DNA from: Balaenoptera acutorostrata
Taxonomy: Eukaryota > Chordata > Mammalia > Artiodactyla > Balaenopteridae
Reading direction: 5' to 3'
Assembly (NCBI RefSeq): GCF_949987535.1
Contig: NC_080079.1
Coordinates: 56,965,000 to 57,028,999, forward strand
DNA: 64,000 bases
Part shown: positions 10,386-20,525 of the stretch, in pieces
Position numbering within the stretch: the first letter of the stretch is position 1
How the letters are laid out: the number at the start of each line of letters is the position of its first letter
Translations under genes and position numbers: made by a program
Notes under the pieces: generated by a model
Seen by the model: only the letters and a program-made list of their open reading frames with translations
The model's database searches: none
Told to the model about the DNA's origin: nothing

Positions 10386-10795
10386 GTGCTGGGTGTGCTC
10401 ACAGGGCTGTGAGAATTGTGAATCGGTGGCCAAGCATCAGGGCCAAGTATGTGGCTGATTAAGTCAGTGGATGCAAGGGCAAGATCTTATCATCAAGCTC
10501 CCACCAACTCACTGATCCTTCCCTCTCCCACCCCCGAGCTGCCATCCAGGTGACATAAGTCCCCGGTCTTATCCATGGGAAGAGAAGCAGCGCCTTTCTT
10601 AATGATCTGTTTTCTTCTTCTGCGGACATAGTGAAGGTCAAGGCAGGCTTCTTACAGCTGTAACAGGAAGGGTTGGAAGGAGGTTCCCTCCAGATAGGGT
10701 CTGGGGGAGATGCATTTGGCTCCAATTAAGCTGAGCTTTCTAAATTTCCTGGTCATTTGGTTTGCATTTTCCTGTCATTTCTTTGCTTGCATTTG
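10386..10795. other. no gene seen
   Basis: Unique sequence. Its distal part (10690-10795) holds CCAATTAAGCTGAGC and GGTTTGCATTTTCCTG, slightly enhancer-like, but the signal is weak. Confidence 0.4.
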
Positions 10796-10935
10796 TCTAC
10801 GACTCCCGTTTTATAAATGTGAAAACTGAGACTCAAAGAGGCAAACATTCACCTAAGGTCATCTGGTTTGTCAACGGTGGAATCAGGTCTTAAACCCTCG
10901 CCTTGGGACACCAGATCTTTCTACCACAGCATGCA
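10796..10935 (-). mobile_element. MIR SINE relic
   Basis: Minus-strand core CCGTTTTATAAATGTGAAAAC, TGAGACTCAAAGAGGCAAAC, CCTAAGGTCATCTGG and TGGAATCAGGTCTTAAACCC. Confidence 0.8.
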
Positions 10936-10939
10936 TTTT

Positions 10940-11260
10940 TTGGTTTTTTTATTTTACTATAAATAGGGGTTTATTTGATGTCTCATGAAACGAACCCAGA
11001 AATGGCTTGTGATTACTTTCGCAGACTTTCAGTAAAGAGAAATCCGGGTGCCCCTTGTTGTGAGGCTGGTATTTTCACTGTTTGTGGCCAGGTGTCGGGC
11101 CTATCAGATGCCGGGCCCTGGGGCAAAATGGGTGCCCGCGGGAGGCTGGATCCGGCAGCCGGGGGAGACAATGGGCGGCTCAGGAACGAGGCGCTGCTTG
11201 GTTGGGCCTCCGCTGTGACGACTACCACTGGCTAGTTTAATTAAGAGCTGGGGGAAGAAG
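10940..11260. promoter_or_regulatory. candidate conserved noncoding element
   Basis: Repeat-free block mixing an AT-rich edge (TTTTACTATAAATAGG; TAGTTTAATTAAGAGC) with a CpG-retaining centre (CCGCGGGAGGCTGGATCC, CCGCTGTGACGACTACC). Retained CpGs in non-island DNA can indicate function or low methylation. No splice-flanked frame. Confidence 0.33.
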
Positions 11261-11297
11261 GGTGCATTGTGTCCAGGGAGCTGATGAGGTCAGCCGA

Positions 11298-11320
11298 GGG
11301 GGGGTTGGGAGGGGCCTGGG
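11298..11320 (+). other. G-quadruplex motif
   Basis: Four G runs of 7, 3, 4 and 3 with loops TT, A and CCT. Fits the canonical G3+N1-7 rule. Confidence 0.7.
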
Positions 11321-11539
11321 AACCAGAGGACGGTCTGTCTGCTCCGTCTACCTCTGGGGACAGCCCAGACTCCCAGCATGAGCAGGTCCGCGCAGGACGC
11401 TGGTGGGGACGCGCTGCAGTGGGTCTGACTAGGTCGGCTGCCTCCTCAGATGCTGAGACCCTCCCTGGCTATGAATAGAAGGTCTCCGGTTCCCTCTGGG
11501 CTGCCTGGGGTTCCCTCCTGACTTTTCCCAAAGCCTAAC

Positions 11540-11770
11540 CTCAGGGGTTGAATCTCTGTTCTGTCACTCATTCACTCACTCACTCTGTGACCTTGGGTAA
11601 GTCCTATCCACTGTCTGAGCCTTAAATTTTTTCATATGCAAAATGGGAGTAAATAGTACTTGCTTTTCCTACCTCCACAGCATTTTGGGGAAGACCAGCT
11701 GGATAAATGGATGAGATGCAGTTTGGAAACTGTAAAGCATTGTACAGTACATGCAATGACACTGATAAAA
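11540..11770 (+). mobile_element. MIR SINE relic with ACTC insertion
   Basis: CTGTGACCTTGGGTAAGTCC, GTCTGAGCCTTAAATTTTTTCATATGC, AAAATGGGAGTAAATAGTACTTG and AAACTGTAAAGCATTGTAC. A (CACT)n expansion lies at 11565-11585 inside the head. Confidence 0.8.
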
Positions 11771-12599
11771 ACATAACCATCCCCGCCATTAGAACGTCTT
11801 CAACACCCTAGCTCTACCCCGACCACCCCGTGCCTTCCTTTCTTATCTAATAGTAGGGTCATCTTGATTTTGTTTAACTTTTCAACTGAAAATACCTTAC
11901 TATTTTTCGAATTCCCAAAGTAGTACAGACTCACGGTAAAACATTTTTTTAAGGGAAAAAAAATCAAGATTTCCAGCTTTAACATTGTCACCACGTGACT
12001 TGGGGGAAGCCACTTCTCTTTTCTGAGTTTGATTTCCCCATGTAGCCACTAGATCAAAGATGACAAATGTATAACACATACACTGCCCCTCTTCTGTCCG
12101 GTGCTTGTGGCAGACCTCACTAGTGGATCACAGCGTTCTCTCCTGCTGTCCCTGGAGGCTGCTTCAGAATCTTGCTCAACACAGCCTCCCATCTATCAGA
12201 GTGCCTGGGAGAAGGAATCTATTGTCTTTTGATGACCGGATGAGCTCTCACGTTCTCTGACATCTTGGAGGGACGAGTCCCAGGGTTCAGGCCCTGGAGA
12301 GAAGCTTGGAGAGTCCCTCAGCATGTCCGTCTAATAGGGAGTTTCCTTTTACCCGGTTCAAGAATCTTAAGTATTGTGTAGCACATAATGGCTTCCAATG
12401 GGGAGTTCCCTGCAAATTTTTAAGGGGAAAAAAAAAAAAAAAGGAATAACTCTTGGAAAGTCAATGGTATGCGAGCAACTGACTTAATTCACACCCACAC
12501 AAATGCGTGTGCTCCTTCAGCTCCACATGAAACTGGGTGGGGTAGAATATTTCTGAAGCACTAGCTTCCAAAAAGCATACAGCGTGGGGAAGCGAGCTG
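11771..12599. other. no gene seen; MIR trace and poly-A
   Basis: 11985-12060 is a MIR plus-strand trace (CACGTGACTTGGGGGAAGCC, TTCTGAGTTTGATTTCCCC). 12425-12442 is a poly-A run after a sequence I cannot assign, perhaps the 3' end of an old retroposon. No gene. Confidence 0.45.
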
Positions 12600-12785
12600 A
12601 CACTAGTAGGACCTACTCTGTGGAGGCATTATCCTGATGTCTCACATTCCTAGAATGTGAATGATTGTAACAAATGAGGAAATGGACCTAGAGAACAGAA
12701 GTGAGCTGTCCAAGGTCATCTGGCTTGTAAGCGATAAAGCAGGGACCTGAACCCAGCTGCTAGCCCTTCACTTTTTCAGGGGAAA
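12600..12785 (-). mobile_element. MIR SINE relic
   Basis: Minus strand: ACAAATGAGGAAATGGACC, GAGCTGTCCAAGGTCATCTGG, GACCTGAACCCAGCTGC. Good core and head match. Confidence 0.8.
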
Positions 12786-13105
12786 CCACACAACCTGCTC
12801 AGTGAAAGTCCCCACAGTTTGGAATATTTCTATGAAGGAAATGTCTCCTCGTCGTTGATGTGGGGAAAAACATCATCATGGTATTATCATCCAGGCCACT
12901 GCCACCATCCGTGTGTCTCCCCACCCCGAGTCGGACGTGAGCCTTTCCCTCTTTGACATGCTTGCATCGGCAGAGATAAAAACCAGGCAGCGCAGGGAGC
13001 CAGGAAAGTTGGGTTCTGGTCCAGCCAGCAGGCAGTTCTGGTCCCTCTCTGGACTGCAGTGCCTTTGGTAAACAGTGAGGGGCTCCTACTGGCAGCCCTA
13101 CCCAG
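12786..13105. other. no gene seen
   Basis: Unique sequence with a few CpGs (CCACCCCGAGTCGGACG). No repeat or exon recognised. Confidence 0.4.
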
Positions 13106-13109
13106 CACA

Positions 13110-13325
13110 GCAGGTAAGGAGATGGCTTCTGGAGCCAGCCTGCCTGGGCTCTTTCCGTGGTTTTAACCAGTATTACTTGTGCCATCTTGCACCTCTCTGT
13201 GCCTCAGTTTCCTCATCTATTAAATGAGAATAATAACATCCCGTATCTCATAGGGTTGCTGTGAGGATGGAATGAGTTAATTCACGTGTAGTTACAACAG
13301 TGCCAGTCAATGTTAGCTGTGACAG
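13110..13325 (+). mobile_element. MIR SINE, well preserved
   Basis: Nearly complete: CTTCTGGAGCCAGCCTGCC, CACCTCTCTGTGCCTCAGTT, TCCTCATCTATTAAATGAG, CTCATAGGGTTGCTGTGAGG, GAGTTAATTCACGTG and CAGTGCCAGTCAATGTTAGC. Confidence 0.9.
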
Positions 13326-13419
13326 AAAGGACCCGGAATCTCAGGGCCTGCGCCCATGCAGGGAGAAGTGAGCGGTGGCTTGGCTTGGGGGCCCTGGCAG
13401 GTTTCACGACGGCACTCCA

Positions 13420-13880
13420 GCTGGGCTAGCAGCCTTACTCTGGGCTTCTCTTCTAAGAAGCTGCGGAGCTTCATTCAAATATTTGGCCAAAGTTCAGTGA
13501 CATCAGCTCCTCCTCCGGGAAGACCTCCTGGATGGGTGGGCTGACCTGCTCCCTCTCCCTGCCGCGGGCTCCCAGCCCCCGGTGCTGATGCCACCCTTTG
13601 GCCTCAGACAAAGCGGGCACCAGCAGAGGCAGCAGCCGGGTCTGCTCGGTGGCTTTCACGAAGCTGGAGCTCCCGGGAGCCCGAGCTGGGCCGGTCTGCT
13701 TTGAATCCTATTTGCATTGCAATAGGCGAGCCTAGCCTTCAATACAGGCCTCTTCTCTTTTGACAGAACAGCCTCACAATTGCCTATTGACCGGGCACCT
13801 GTTCCTGCCCCAGACATTATGCAAATGCCGGCCAGGAGCGAAGCCGCCAGCCCCCGGGCCATTGTGCATTGAACCCTGAT
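13420..13880. promoter_or_regulatory. candidate enhancer with paired octamer motifs
   Basis: Repeat-free. Carries an inverted octamer ATTTGCAT at 13710-13717 and a direct octamer ATGCAAAT at 13819-13826, both matching the POU-family consensus. CCTATT and AATAGG (13707-13712, 13721-13726) form a small dyad around the first. A SOX-like CATTGT lies at 13860-13865. CpGs are retained (GGAGCGAAGCCGCC). No open frame with a domain. Confidence 0.4.
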
Positions 13881-14172
13881 GGCGCCCTGCCAGCTCCCAG
13901 CCGGCCTTTGTTCCCCGGCTGCACAGTGCCACCCCTGCCGCCCCTCCCCCGCCCACCCGAGGTGCCCTGCCGAGGAGCCACCCGCTGACAGCTACTTGGG
14001 TCCTTGTACCTGAAGAAAGACCCTGCGAGCTGGAGGCTGGCCCACGCTGAGCCGGGGCTGGGGGCCCTGGAGGCAACCAGGGACCGGCTGGGCCCTTCAG
14101 TCCCTGGGGACCACGGAAAGGGGGCCTGGCAGGCAAAGGAGGGGGCAGCCCGGATCGTGCCATCTGGGGGAG
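13881..14172. other. GC-rich flank, no gene
   Basis: C- and G-rich with moderate CpG; not dense enough to call an island by eye. The 235-codon antisense frame that runs through here is proline/glycine-rich with no domain and is rejected as a gene. Confidence 0.45.
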
Positions 14173-14400
14173 GGGGATTATAATAATCACTCTCACATCT
14201 GCTGAGGGCCTTCCACTTTGCAACCCCGTCTCATGGCCATCTCCCCGAGAGGCACACCTGCCCCTTGAGGAGGTGGGCGGGCAGGGGGCTGTGTGCCTTT
14301 CACACAGGAAGGGACTTAGGCCCCCTGGGGGGGAGCTGGCAGAGTCGGGGGCAGAGGGGGACTCAGACTCAGCACTGTTGGGGTCTCTGGCTCCCCGGCA
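14173..14400 (-). mobile_element. possible MIR relic
   Basis: TTATAATAATCACTCTCACATC followed by GAGGGCCTTCCACTTTGC and CCCGTCTCATGGCC resembles the minus-strand MIR 3' half. The head half is hardly recognisable. Confidence 0.4.
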
Positions 14401-14549
14401 TCTTGCCTTGCTCCTCTGGGCCGCCTGTCTTTGCCCAGGCTGTGACTCCCCCAAGCCACCGTGCAAGGCCCTGCACGGCATGGCTCCAGCCTACCTCCTC
14501 TTTTTTGGTTTCTTCGTCCTCTTCTGTACCCTCGGCTTCACCTTCACTC

Positions 14550-14735
14550 AACCCAGAAGGACTTTTCAAAGCGTGGTCCTGGGACCAGTAGCTTCTGCAT
14601 CACTGGAACCTGTTAGAAATACCAGTGCCTGGGCCCCAGCCCCGGCCTGCTGCTCCGGGGCTAGGCCCAGCTCTCTGTTTTAACCAGTTTCCAGGTATTC
14701 TAATGCACAGGCAAGTCTGAGGACCACAGGCTCAG
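14550..14735. mobile_element. MER5A-type DNA transposon (hAT-Charlie)
   Basis: TTTCAAAGCGTGGTCCTGGG, CACTGGAACCTGTTAGAAAT, GGGCCCCAGCCC and TCTAATGCACAGGCAAGTC match MER5A along its length. Non-autonomous and extinct. Confidence 0.85.
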
Positions 14736-15639
14736 ATGGCCACGTCCACTCCCTTCTCTGTCCAAGCCTTGCTGACCCTATTTCCGCCCCTAGAGCTGGG
14801 CCCCTCTTCTCGGGACCACCATTCCCATCCTCCCTTCCCGGCTCCTGCTGTTGGACTTGAGGGAACATTATTGAGTAGCTGCCTGGTCCTGGGTTCAGGG
14901 CACCCAAATGAATGAGGCACACCCTGAAGAAACTCAGTCTGGGGAGGGCACAGCCAGTGTGCCCTTCAGCATTTCCAAGCAGAGCGCTGGTGCTTTGGGA
15001 GACGTCAGTAGAGGTAGTGGGCTTGTGCAGGGAGGGTGCAACCCAGGACCTCCAGGAAGGCCCTGCCATATGTGTGTGCCACGGGCAGGGTCTGGCTGGG
15101 TGGCATCGAGCAAAGGCGGGAGACAAGTGGTACTGAGGTCACTCGAGGGGCCCAGTCACGCTCTCCACGCCCTCTCGTGCCATGTGGTTAATGGCTGCTT
15201 TGCATCTAGAAGGAGGCAGGATGGGTGGGGACTGCTGAGACCTCCTGGAGATGGGAGTCGGAGCACAGGAGGGCAGCTCTGGCTCGGTCACCGTGCAGAG
15301 GTATCAAGAAAGGAGTAACCCAACTCCTGTGGGACCACCGACCTGCAGCTGTAGCAGCAGATGCCCTTGGTAGCGTGAAAGCCCAGGTCTCCGTCCCACC
15401 CTTTGTGCCCAGTTGGGCCACGTCTGGCCCATTTCCTTGCTTCAGAAGAGCCATCAGGATGGGGAGTAACAGCAGGAGCAGGGCAAAGCACCGGAGTGAC
15501 CCCGGGTGCCAGCCAAGCTGCCCCCTGCCAGCCTTCTGGCCCCGAGCATCTTTCCCCCGATGCCAAAGTGCTTTAAAGAGTTTGGCCCCAAAGCAGGGAA
15601 ATCTGATCTCATGAGAGGCCAGGGCAAGGTTCTCAGAGC
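14736..15639. other. no gene seen; L2 trace
   Basis: 14860-15010 contains a faint minus-strand L2 end (TTATTGAGTAGCTGCCTGG, AATGAATGAGGCACACC). The rest is unique GC-rich DNA. Overlapping open frames on both strands (up to 156 codons) lack any domain. Confidence 0.45.
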
Positions 15640-15990
15640 CAAGTGTTGCTCTGGTCTCACAATTTGTCTTCTTCAAGTACTGTCAGAGTGCTCTTTGCCT
15701 AAAAGACAAATCTAAAAGAAAAGTAAATAAAGTCAGCCCTCCACAAACCACGTTCCTTAGTGTGGCATTCAATGCCTTTTAGGATCTGGCCCCATGTCTT
15801 CTCCTGCCTCAGCGCCTCGGCATTCCATCACACTTCCAAGGCTCTGCTAGGAGGGGCCGTCGGCCTGGGGGACAGGAGTGGAGGGGGTCATTTAAACACT
15901 TTTTCCTTTCGGGTCCATCAGATTAACTTCTACTCATGCATACAGACTTTCCTCGATGTCTCCTCCATTGGGAAGGCTTCCTAATCTATT
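15640..15990 (+). mobile_element. probable L2 LINE fragment
   Basis: Plus-strand L2 order is visible: GTGTGGCATTCAATGCC, TTAGGATCTGGCCCC, CCTCAGCGCCTCGGC, then a 3' pyrimidine-rich part. Diverged. Confidence 0.55.
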
Positions 15991-15999
15991 TTTTCTATT

Positions 16000-16425
16000 C
16001 AGAATCATTTATTAAGGACCTACTGGGTACCAATGTTCTGGGCTCTGGAGGTAACATGTTGAGTGAGAAGTTGCCCATCTCTCAAGGAATTGCCGGTCTA
16101 GTGGAGGAAACAGACCACCACTGCATGACCTGAATGAGGGTTTAAGTGGGTGTGGGGAAACAGGGCTTAAGGGAATTTGGGTGGACCCAAGTTGGGGAAT
16201 AGTTCAGTTAGGAGAAGTATAAGGGAGGGGAGGAGCTCGGAGGGATGGCCAGGTTTCCGGATGTGTGGACGGTAGGATTATCCCTAAGAGGGAGACCGTA
16301 GAGGGAGAGGAAGATTGAGGAACAGATGCGAGGATGAGGAGGTGGGTTTTGGCTGAGCTGAGTTTGAATTGCCCACAGCACAGGCAGAAAGAGACCCCCA
16401 CTGGTAGCTGGATGAGGGCTCTGCC
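16000..16425 (-). mobile_element. L2 LINE 3' fragment
   Basis: Minus strand: AATCATTTATTAAGGACC, TACTGGGTACCAATGTTC, AACATGTTGAGTGAGAAG, GAATTGCCGGTCTAGTGG, then purine-rich upstream L2 sequence. Faces the previous L2 tail to tail. Confidence 0.65.
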
Positions 16426-16889
16426 CTTCAGGGAGAGTCTGGGCTGAGATTGACACTGGGCACCAGAGTATGGAGGTGACAGTGGAGTCTTGGGCTGAGT
16501 CTCCTGTCCTCCCAGATAGGAGTCATGGCAGTGCCTGCTCCATCTTTTGGGTTCCCATCGTACATTCCCTCCCTCCTCACGGCACTGAGCATGCCATGTC
16601 CTGGTCTGCTGCTTCCCCCCTCACTCCCCCACCACCACCCCACCCCGGTATTAGGAGCACCTGAGAAACGGGGGTGAAAAGCACTGGTTTCCAGATTACT
16701 GGGGTCTAATGGCTTGAGGAGGCCTTGATTTTTTGCAACCTCCCCTGTGTGACTCACCTCTCTCTGCTTGTATCTTTGAGGAAATGTCTAAGGGCATCAC
16801 GTGGAAGGAAAGGGGCTCCTAACAAGACTTGTGCTGCCAGTGCCATAACCCCCCCAGTGAATCAACAGCAGGTTAGGGCCAGAACTGAG
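16426..16889. other. no gene seen; C-run motif
   Basis: Unique. 16615-16646 has C runs of 6, 5, 4 and 4 with loops of 5, 7 and 1 nt, a quadruplex motif on the minus strand. Confidence 0.5.
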
Positions 16890-17135
16890 AGGGAGGTGAT
16901 GCTGCCCCATTTCATAGAGGAGGAAATTGCGGCTCAGGAAGGAGCAGTGATGTTTCCTGATTATACTGCGATGTGAGCAGCAACGGTACTTTGAGAGGGT
17001 GAAAGACGAAGATCAGGTTTCGCAGATGGGGGAACAGAATCCCACAGAGGGGAAGCCACTGCCCCAGGCTCCCTCGATGGAAACCGTGTCCTGACTCCTG
17101 GTTCAGTGCCCATTCCACTGTACCATCCCATCCTC
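16890..17135 (-). mobile_element. MIR SINE relics (two pieces)
   Basis: First piece: GCCCCATTTCATAGAGGAGG and AAATTGCGGCTCAGG. Second: TTCGCAGATGGGGGAACAG, CACAGAGGGGAAGCC, ATTCCACTGTACCATCC. Both read as minus-strand MIR cores and may be two insertions. Confidence 0.65.
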
Positions 17136-17284
17136 CAGGACGGGTGACATCCTTGGCAGGCTGGGGCTTCTGACCCTCAGGAGAAAGTGCCCTGTCAGGC
17201 CTCGGCAGACGCCAGGCCCAGGTGTCCAGCTGGCCCAAACATTCCATAGGATGCTCTGGTCCTCCCCCCATGAAGTTTGGGGCT

Positions 17285-17400
17285 TCATGAACATCAGCTG
17301 AGAACCTTCCGGGTGCCCGGCACGGGATGTGCTTTGGTACAAGTCATCTGAGTGAATCTTCCCAGCAGCTTTCAAAAGCAAAAAAGCCTCCTTCCTTTTG
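17285..17400 (-). mobile_element. MIR SINE relic, 3' part
   Basis: TTCCGGGTGCCCGGCACGGG, GTGCTTTGGTACAAGTC and GAATCTTCCCAGCAGC correspond to the minus-strand MIR tail. Confidence 0.55.
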
Positions 17401-17849
17401 CCAGGTGTGGAAGTGGAGGGCAGAGGGATTCAGCTCTGGCTCACCCCTGTCAGTGGTAGAGGAGGAAGCAGGCTTTGAGCTGGGTACCTTGACACCCCCT
17501 TCATCTCTCCATCACCGAGCACAGTCTCCATCTTGCTGGTCCCCATGGCTCCCAGCTTTGAGAAGGGGATCCTGGGCACTCTCTCAACTCATAGACTTGC
17601 TCCTTGAGCTCCACTGCGGGGTCCTACCCCCTGGACTTTCCTCCACCCGACCCAGGCGAGAGGTTCTAGACCCAGTTCTGCCACCAGGGCATCCAGGGAG
17701 CCTGGCCAGGCTCTTCTCTCTATTGTGGTCCCCTTTCCCAGTGTGCCCCATGTTGAGGGCTGGGCTGCTTTATATTTACAACTGTCACTTCCAGCTCTGG
17801 CCCCTCCTCCTCCTGCAGGCCTGCCGTCCAGGGCTGGGGAGAATGACTT
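17401..17849. other. no gene seen
   Basis: Unique GC-rich sequence. A 204-codon plus-strand frame spans it but shows no domain, no splice sites and no coding-like composition. Confidence 0.45.
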
Positions 17850-18060
17850 TTCTCCACGGGCTTTGGAAAATGTTCCTTGGGAATTGCGATTCAGGCTTTC
17901 CTTCTTCCCGGTCACCAGTCCCTGATTTACAATCCAGATAAAGTGTATTTTCTTTGTGAATCAAAAGTGGGTGGAGGGTAATGGAGCAGGAATCTCTTTC
18001 ATTGCTGTCCCGGGATAAAACCACCCAGCTGAATGGGCTCTCGTATGACTCTTGGAAGGT
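17850..18060. promoter_or_regulatory. weak conserved-element candidate
   Basis: Repeat-free: GGAATTGCGATTCAGGC, CCTGATTTACAATCCAG, TTTGTGAATCAAAAGTGG. Composition shift towards AT relative to its flanks. Confidence 0.22.
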
Positions 18061-18121
18061 GGCTTAAAGCCAAGAGGGGACTTGTGGGCCTTTGTCCCTT
18101 GAAGGATGTCCCCTCTCTCCC

Positions 18122-18171
18122 TTCCATGGGCCCCATGTTGCTTGCACATTTTCCATGGGCCCCATGTTGCT
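18122..18171 (+). repeat. short tandem duplication with hairpin-forming core
   Basis: An identical 21-bp unit occurs at 18122-18142 and 18151-18171 (period 29). Each copy holds CATGGG-C-CCCATG, a perfect 6-bp inverted repeat with a 1-nt centre. Confidence 0.85.
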
Positions 18172-18274
18172 CTCCATCCCTGTAGATGCCCGTCAGCTCT
18201 AGTCTGTCCTGAAGCCACCAGCCCTCCTTGGGGTGAAGGGCTCAGGCTGCGTTCACTTCGCTTTCAGATCCAGA

Positions 18275-18470
18275 TTTAAGCATATCAATCAAGGTTCCAC
18301 TGTGTGCCAGGTCCCAGGCCAAGTGCTTCCTACCTTCTCTCTTTTTAATGTGAGGATGGATTCATCAGCCCACGTAACAAGGGAAGACCCTGAGGCTCAG
18401 TGGGGTGAAATGAGCTGCTGGGGCTGTGAAGTGGTGGGAGACGGAGCCGAGGCTGGGACCAGATCTGCCG
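18275..18470 (-). mobile_element. MIR SINE relic
   Basis: Minus strand: TTCCACTGTGTGCCAGGTCC, CCAAGTGCTTCCTACC, AGACCCTGAGGCTCAGTGGG, AAATGAGCTGCTGGGG. Good order match from tail to head. Confidence 0.75.
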
Positions 18471-18784
18471 CTTTCTTTCCTTGTCATTCCTGTAATTTCC
18501 TCGTAATCCTTTGGTTCCGTTTGACCGTGCTCAAAAACGAGGGCGCCAGCATGGCTTCCACTTGTGTCTGTTGGACTGTAAACTCCTTTTCAACCTCTCG
18601 TGTCTGAAATATCCTTTTTTCAGTTCTTAGCACCTAGGAAGGTGATGATCCCAAAGATGGGCTGCAGAGAAAACCGTCCAGGACTAGGGCCCCAAAGTAC
18701 TCACTGCCCAAGTTTGAAGGCCTAAACGTTGGGGGAGGCCTTTAATTCCAGCTCTAGTGTTCACAGAATATTCTGGAAGCTATC
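18471..18784. other. no gene seen
   Basis: Unique sequence including GACCGTGCTCAAAAACGAGG. Nothing recognised. Confidence 0.4.
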
Positions 18785-19012
18785 GATTCTGAATCTAGCC
18801 TGCTTGCCTTTCTGGGTTTAAATCCTGGCCCTGTACATATAACTGTGGGACTCTAGGCAAGTAAATTGCTCTGTGCCTTGGTTTCTTCATCTGCCAACAA
18901 GGTTAATAGTAGCACCTACTCCATCGGGTTGTTGTGAGGATTAAATACACTTATATGCGTAACATGCATAAAACTTATTGGTGATTAGTGGTAGTAAGCA
19001 CTGATTAGTGGT
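18785..19012 (+). mobile_element. MIR SINE, well preserved
   Basis: GGGTTTAAATCCTGGCCC, CTCTAGGCAAGTAAATTGC, CTGTGCCTTGGTTTCTTCATC, CCATCGGGTTGTTGTGAGG and ATTAAATACACTTATATGC. The tail runs into a small tandem repeat of TGATTAGTGGTAG. Confidence 0.88.
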
Positions 19013-19885
19013 AGCAGTGGTAGAAATGGGTGCGTTGGGTCTGAGGAGGGTACTGGGCCATTATTCTGGCTCTTTTTTTGGCTCCTGCTATGATGTCCAG
19101 GGCTGGGGCCCAGATTGGGAGCTGTGGCCTGGGGGTCCTGCCTGTCCTCTTCTTTCCTGTCTGGCTGCCCTGGTGGGTACATGGAGAGCAAGGGGCGGGA
19201 AGTGGAGCATGCATTTCTGTGTCCTTGGTTCCTGGGAACCAGCTGGGGTATACATGTGAGACCCTGAAAATTCCAAGATAATGTTAGCCAGATCCGGAGC
19301 TCAGTGCAGCCCTGGCTGAATGAGCCCTGTGATGAATTCCAAATGGTGCTGAGGTTTCAGTGCCCAGGAGCAGCTGGGGCAGCTGTGGCCCTGCCCGGGC
19401 CTGGGGACCATTACTCGAGCCAACACGAAACGTGGCCTGAGACCCCCAGGAACTCTCCTGGCTCCTCCCTGCCAGGTCTCTACCGGGTGGTCCCGTGGCA
19501 CTCACTGGGCAGCCAGCGGCCCAAGTGGCAGTGCAGAAATTTATTCTGGGGGCCCCTAATCTAGTGACAAGCCCTCCTTCCCTGTGTTCATAACTAAGCT
19601 CTAGAGAAGCAGGTAGGGCCAGGACATCAAGGGCAGCGTCCAGCCCTCTTGCCTGGCCTCCTGCCTTGTGCCCACCTTGCTCTCTTTCCCTGCCTTTAAC
19701 CAGCCACTCCTGAACCGATTCAGCATGGCAGGCACGGGAGGGGCCATTGTGGCAAAGCCGGCATGGCCCGTGGCCTTGAGTTCTTCTTCTTGCGGGGAAA
19801 GGCACAAGCCATGGATGATGCGGTGTGATATGGGCTGCAAGCAGGGACAAACAGCTTCTACAGGAGCCTAGCCCAGGCTGGGTGT
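19013..19885. other. no gene seen
   Basis: Unique GC-rich sequence. Open frames up to 188 codons (minus strand) show no domain. Confidence 0.45.
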
Positions 19886-20525
19886 GTGTATGGGGTACCT
19901 AGGAGGGCTTTCTGGGGAGAGGTGGAAGCTCAGACATGGTGGACACAGGAGTCAGCCAGTCAGGGGAAGGAGCGTGTAATAGACAGTGTTGCAGGCAAAG
20001 ATACTGGTGTCTGCAAAGCCAGAGAATTGCGGGGTGGGTTATGGGGAGAGAAGAGGAGGAGGAGGAGGAGGAGGAGGAGGAGGAGGAGGCAGCAACAGCA
20101 GGCAGCAGGTAGTTCCTCCTGGCTGGGCATCACGTGTGGGGATGTGGGTGGAGACAGTGCACTGGAGAGATGGTCAGGACCAGTTAAAGAGCCCTCGGTA
20201 GCCATGCTATGGAGTTTCAACTCTACACAGAGGGCAGTGGAGGCCTGGGGGTGGGGTTGTGGTAGGTGAACCAAAGGAACTTATTCCTGCTTTAGGAAGA
20301 TCACCTCCAGAAGTGATGAAGGGGAGAAGGCAAGCTTGGATGCCAGGGGAGCATCCCAGAGCTGCTGTTTCATCTAGGAAGGAGGAAATGGTGACATGGG
20401 CCGGGGTGGTAGCTGTGGGGATAGACTGGAACAGACAGCTTTAAGAGTCATTTAGTGCTTCGTGATTGAGTGAATATGTTAGTAATTGAAAGGAAAAGGG
20501 AAGGCTCAAGAATGACAGCTCTCTG
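19886..20525 (-). mobile_element. L2 LINE fragment
   Basis: Minus-strand L2 ORF2-region texture: AGGGCTTTCTGGGGAGAGG, GAAGATCACCTCCAGAAGTG, GGGGTGGTAGCTGTGGGG, CTCAAGAATGACAGCTCT in the right order (the last corresponds to the L2 phrase with 'tcaaggatgact'). Contains the GGA tract as a later expansion. Confidence 0.6.
20052..20089 (+). repeat. (GGA)n microsatellite
   Basis: Twelve or more perfect GGA units, so the purine strand is continuous for over 45 nt. Could form triplex or G-rich structures. The poly-Arg/Leu/Gly frames over it are artefacts. Confidence 0.95.

Noticed and set aside
13774..14481. 235-codon open frame on the minus strand
   Set aside because: Pro/Gly/Ala-rich translation of a GC-rich stretch with few possible stops. 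No domain or signal, and it overlaps a MIR trace and the octamer element.
19960..20274. Poly-Leu or poly-Arg/Gly frames
   Set aside because: Direct translation of the (GGA)n microsatellite.
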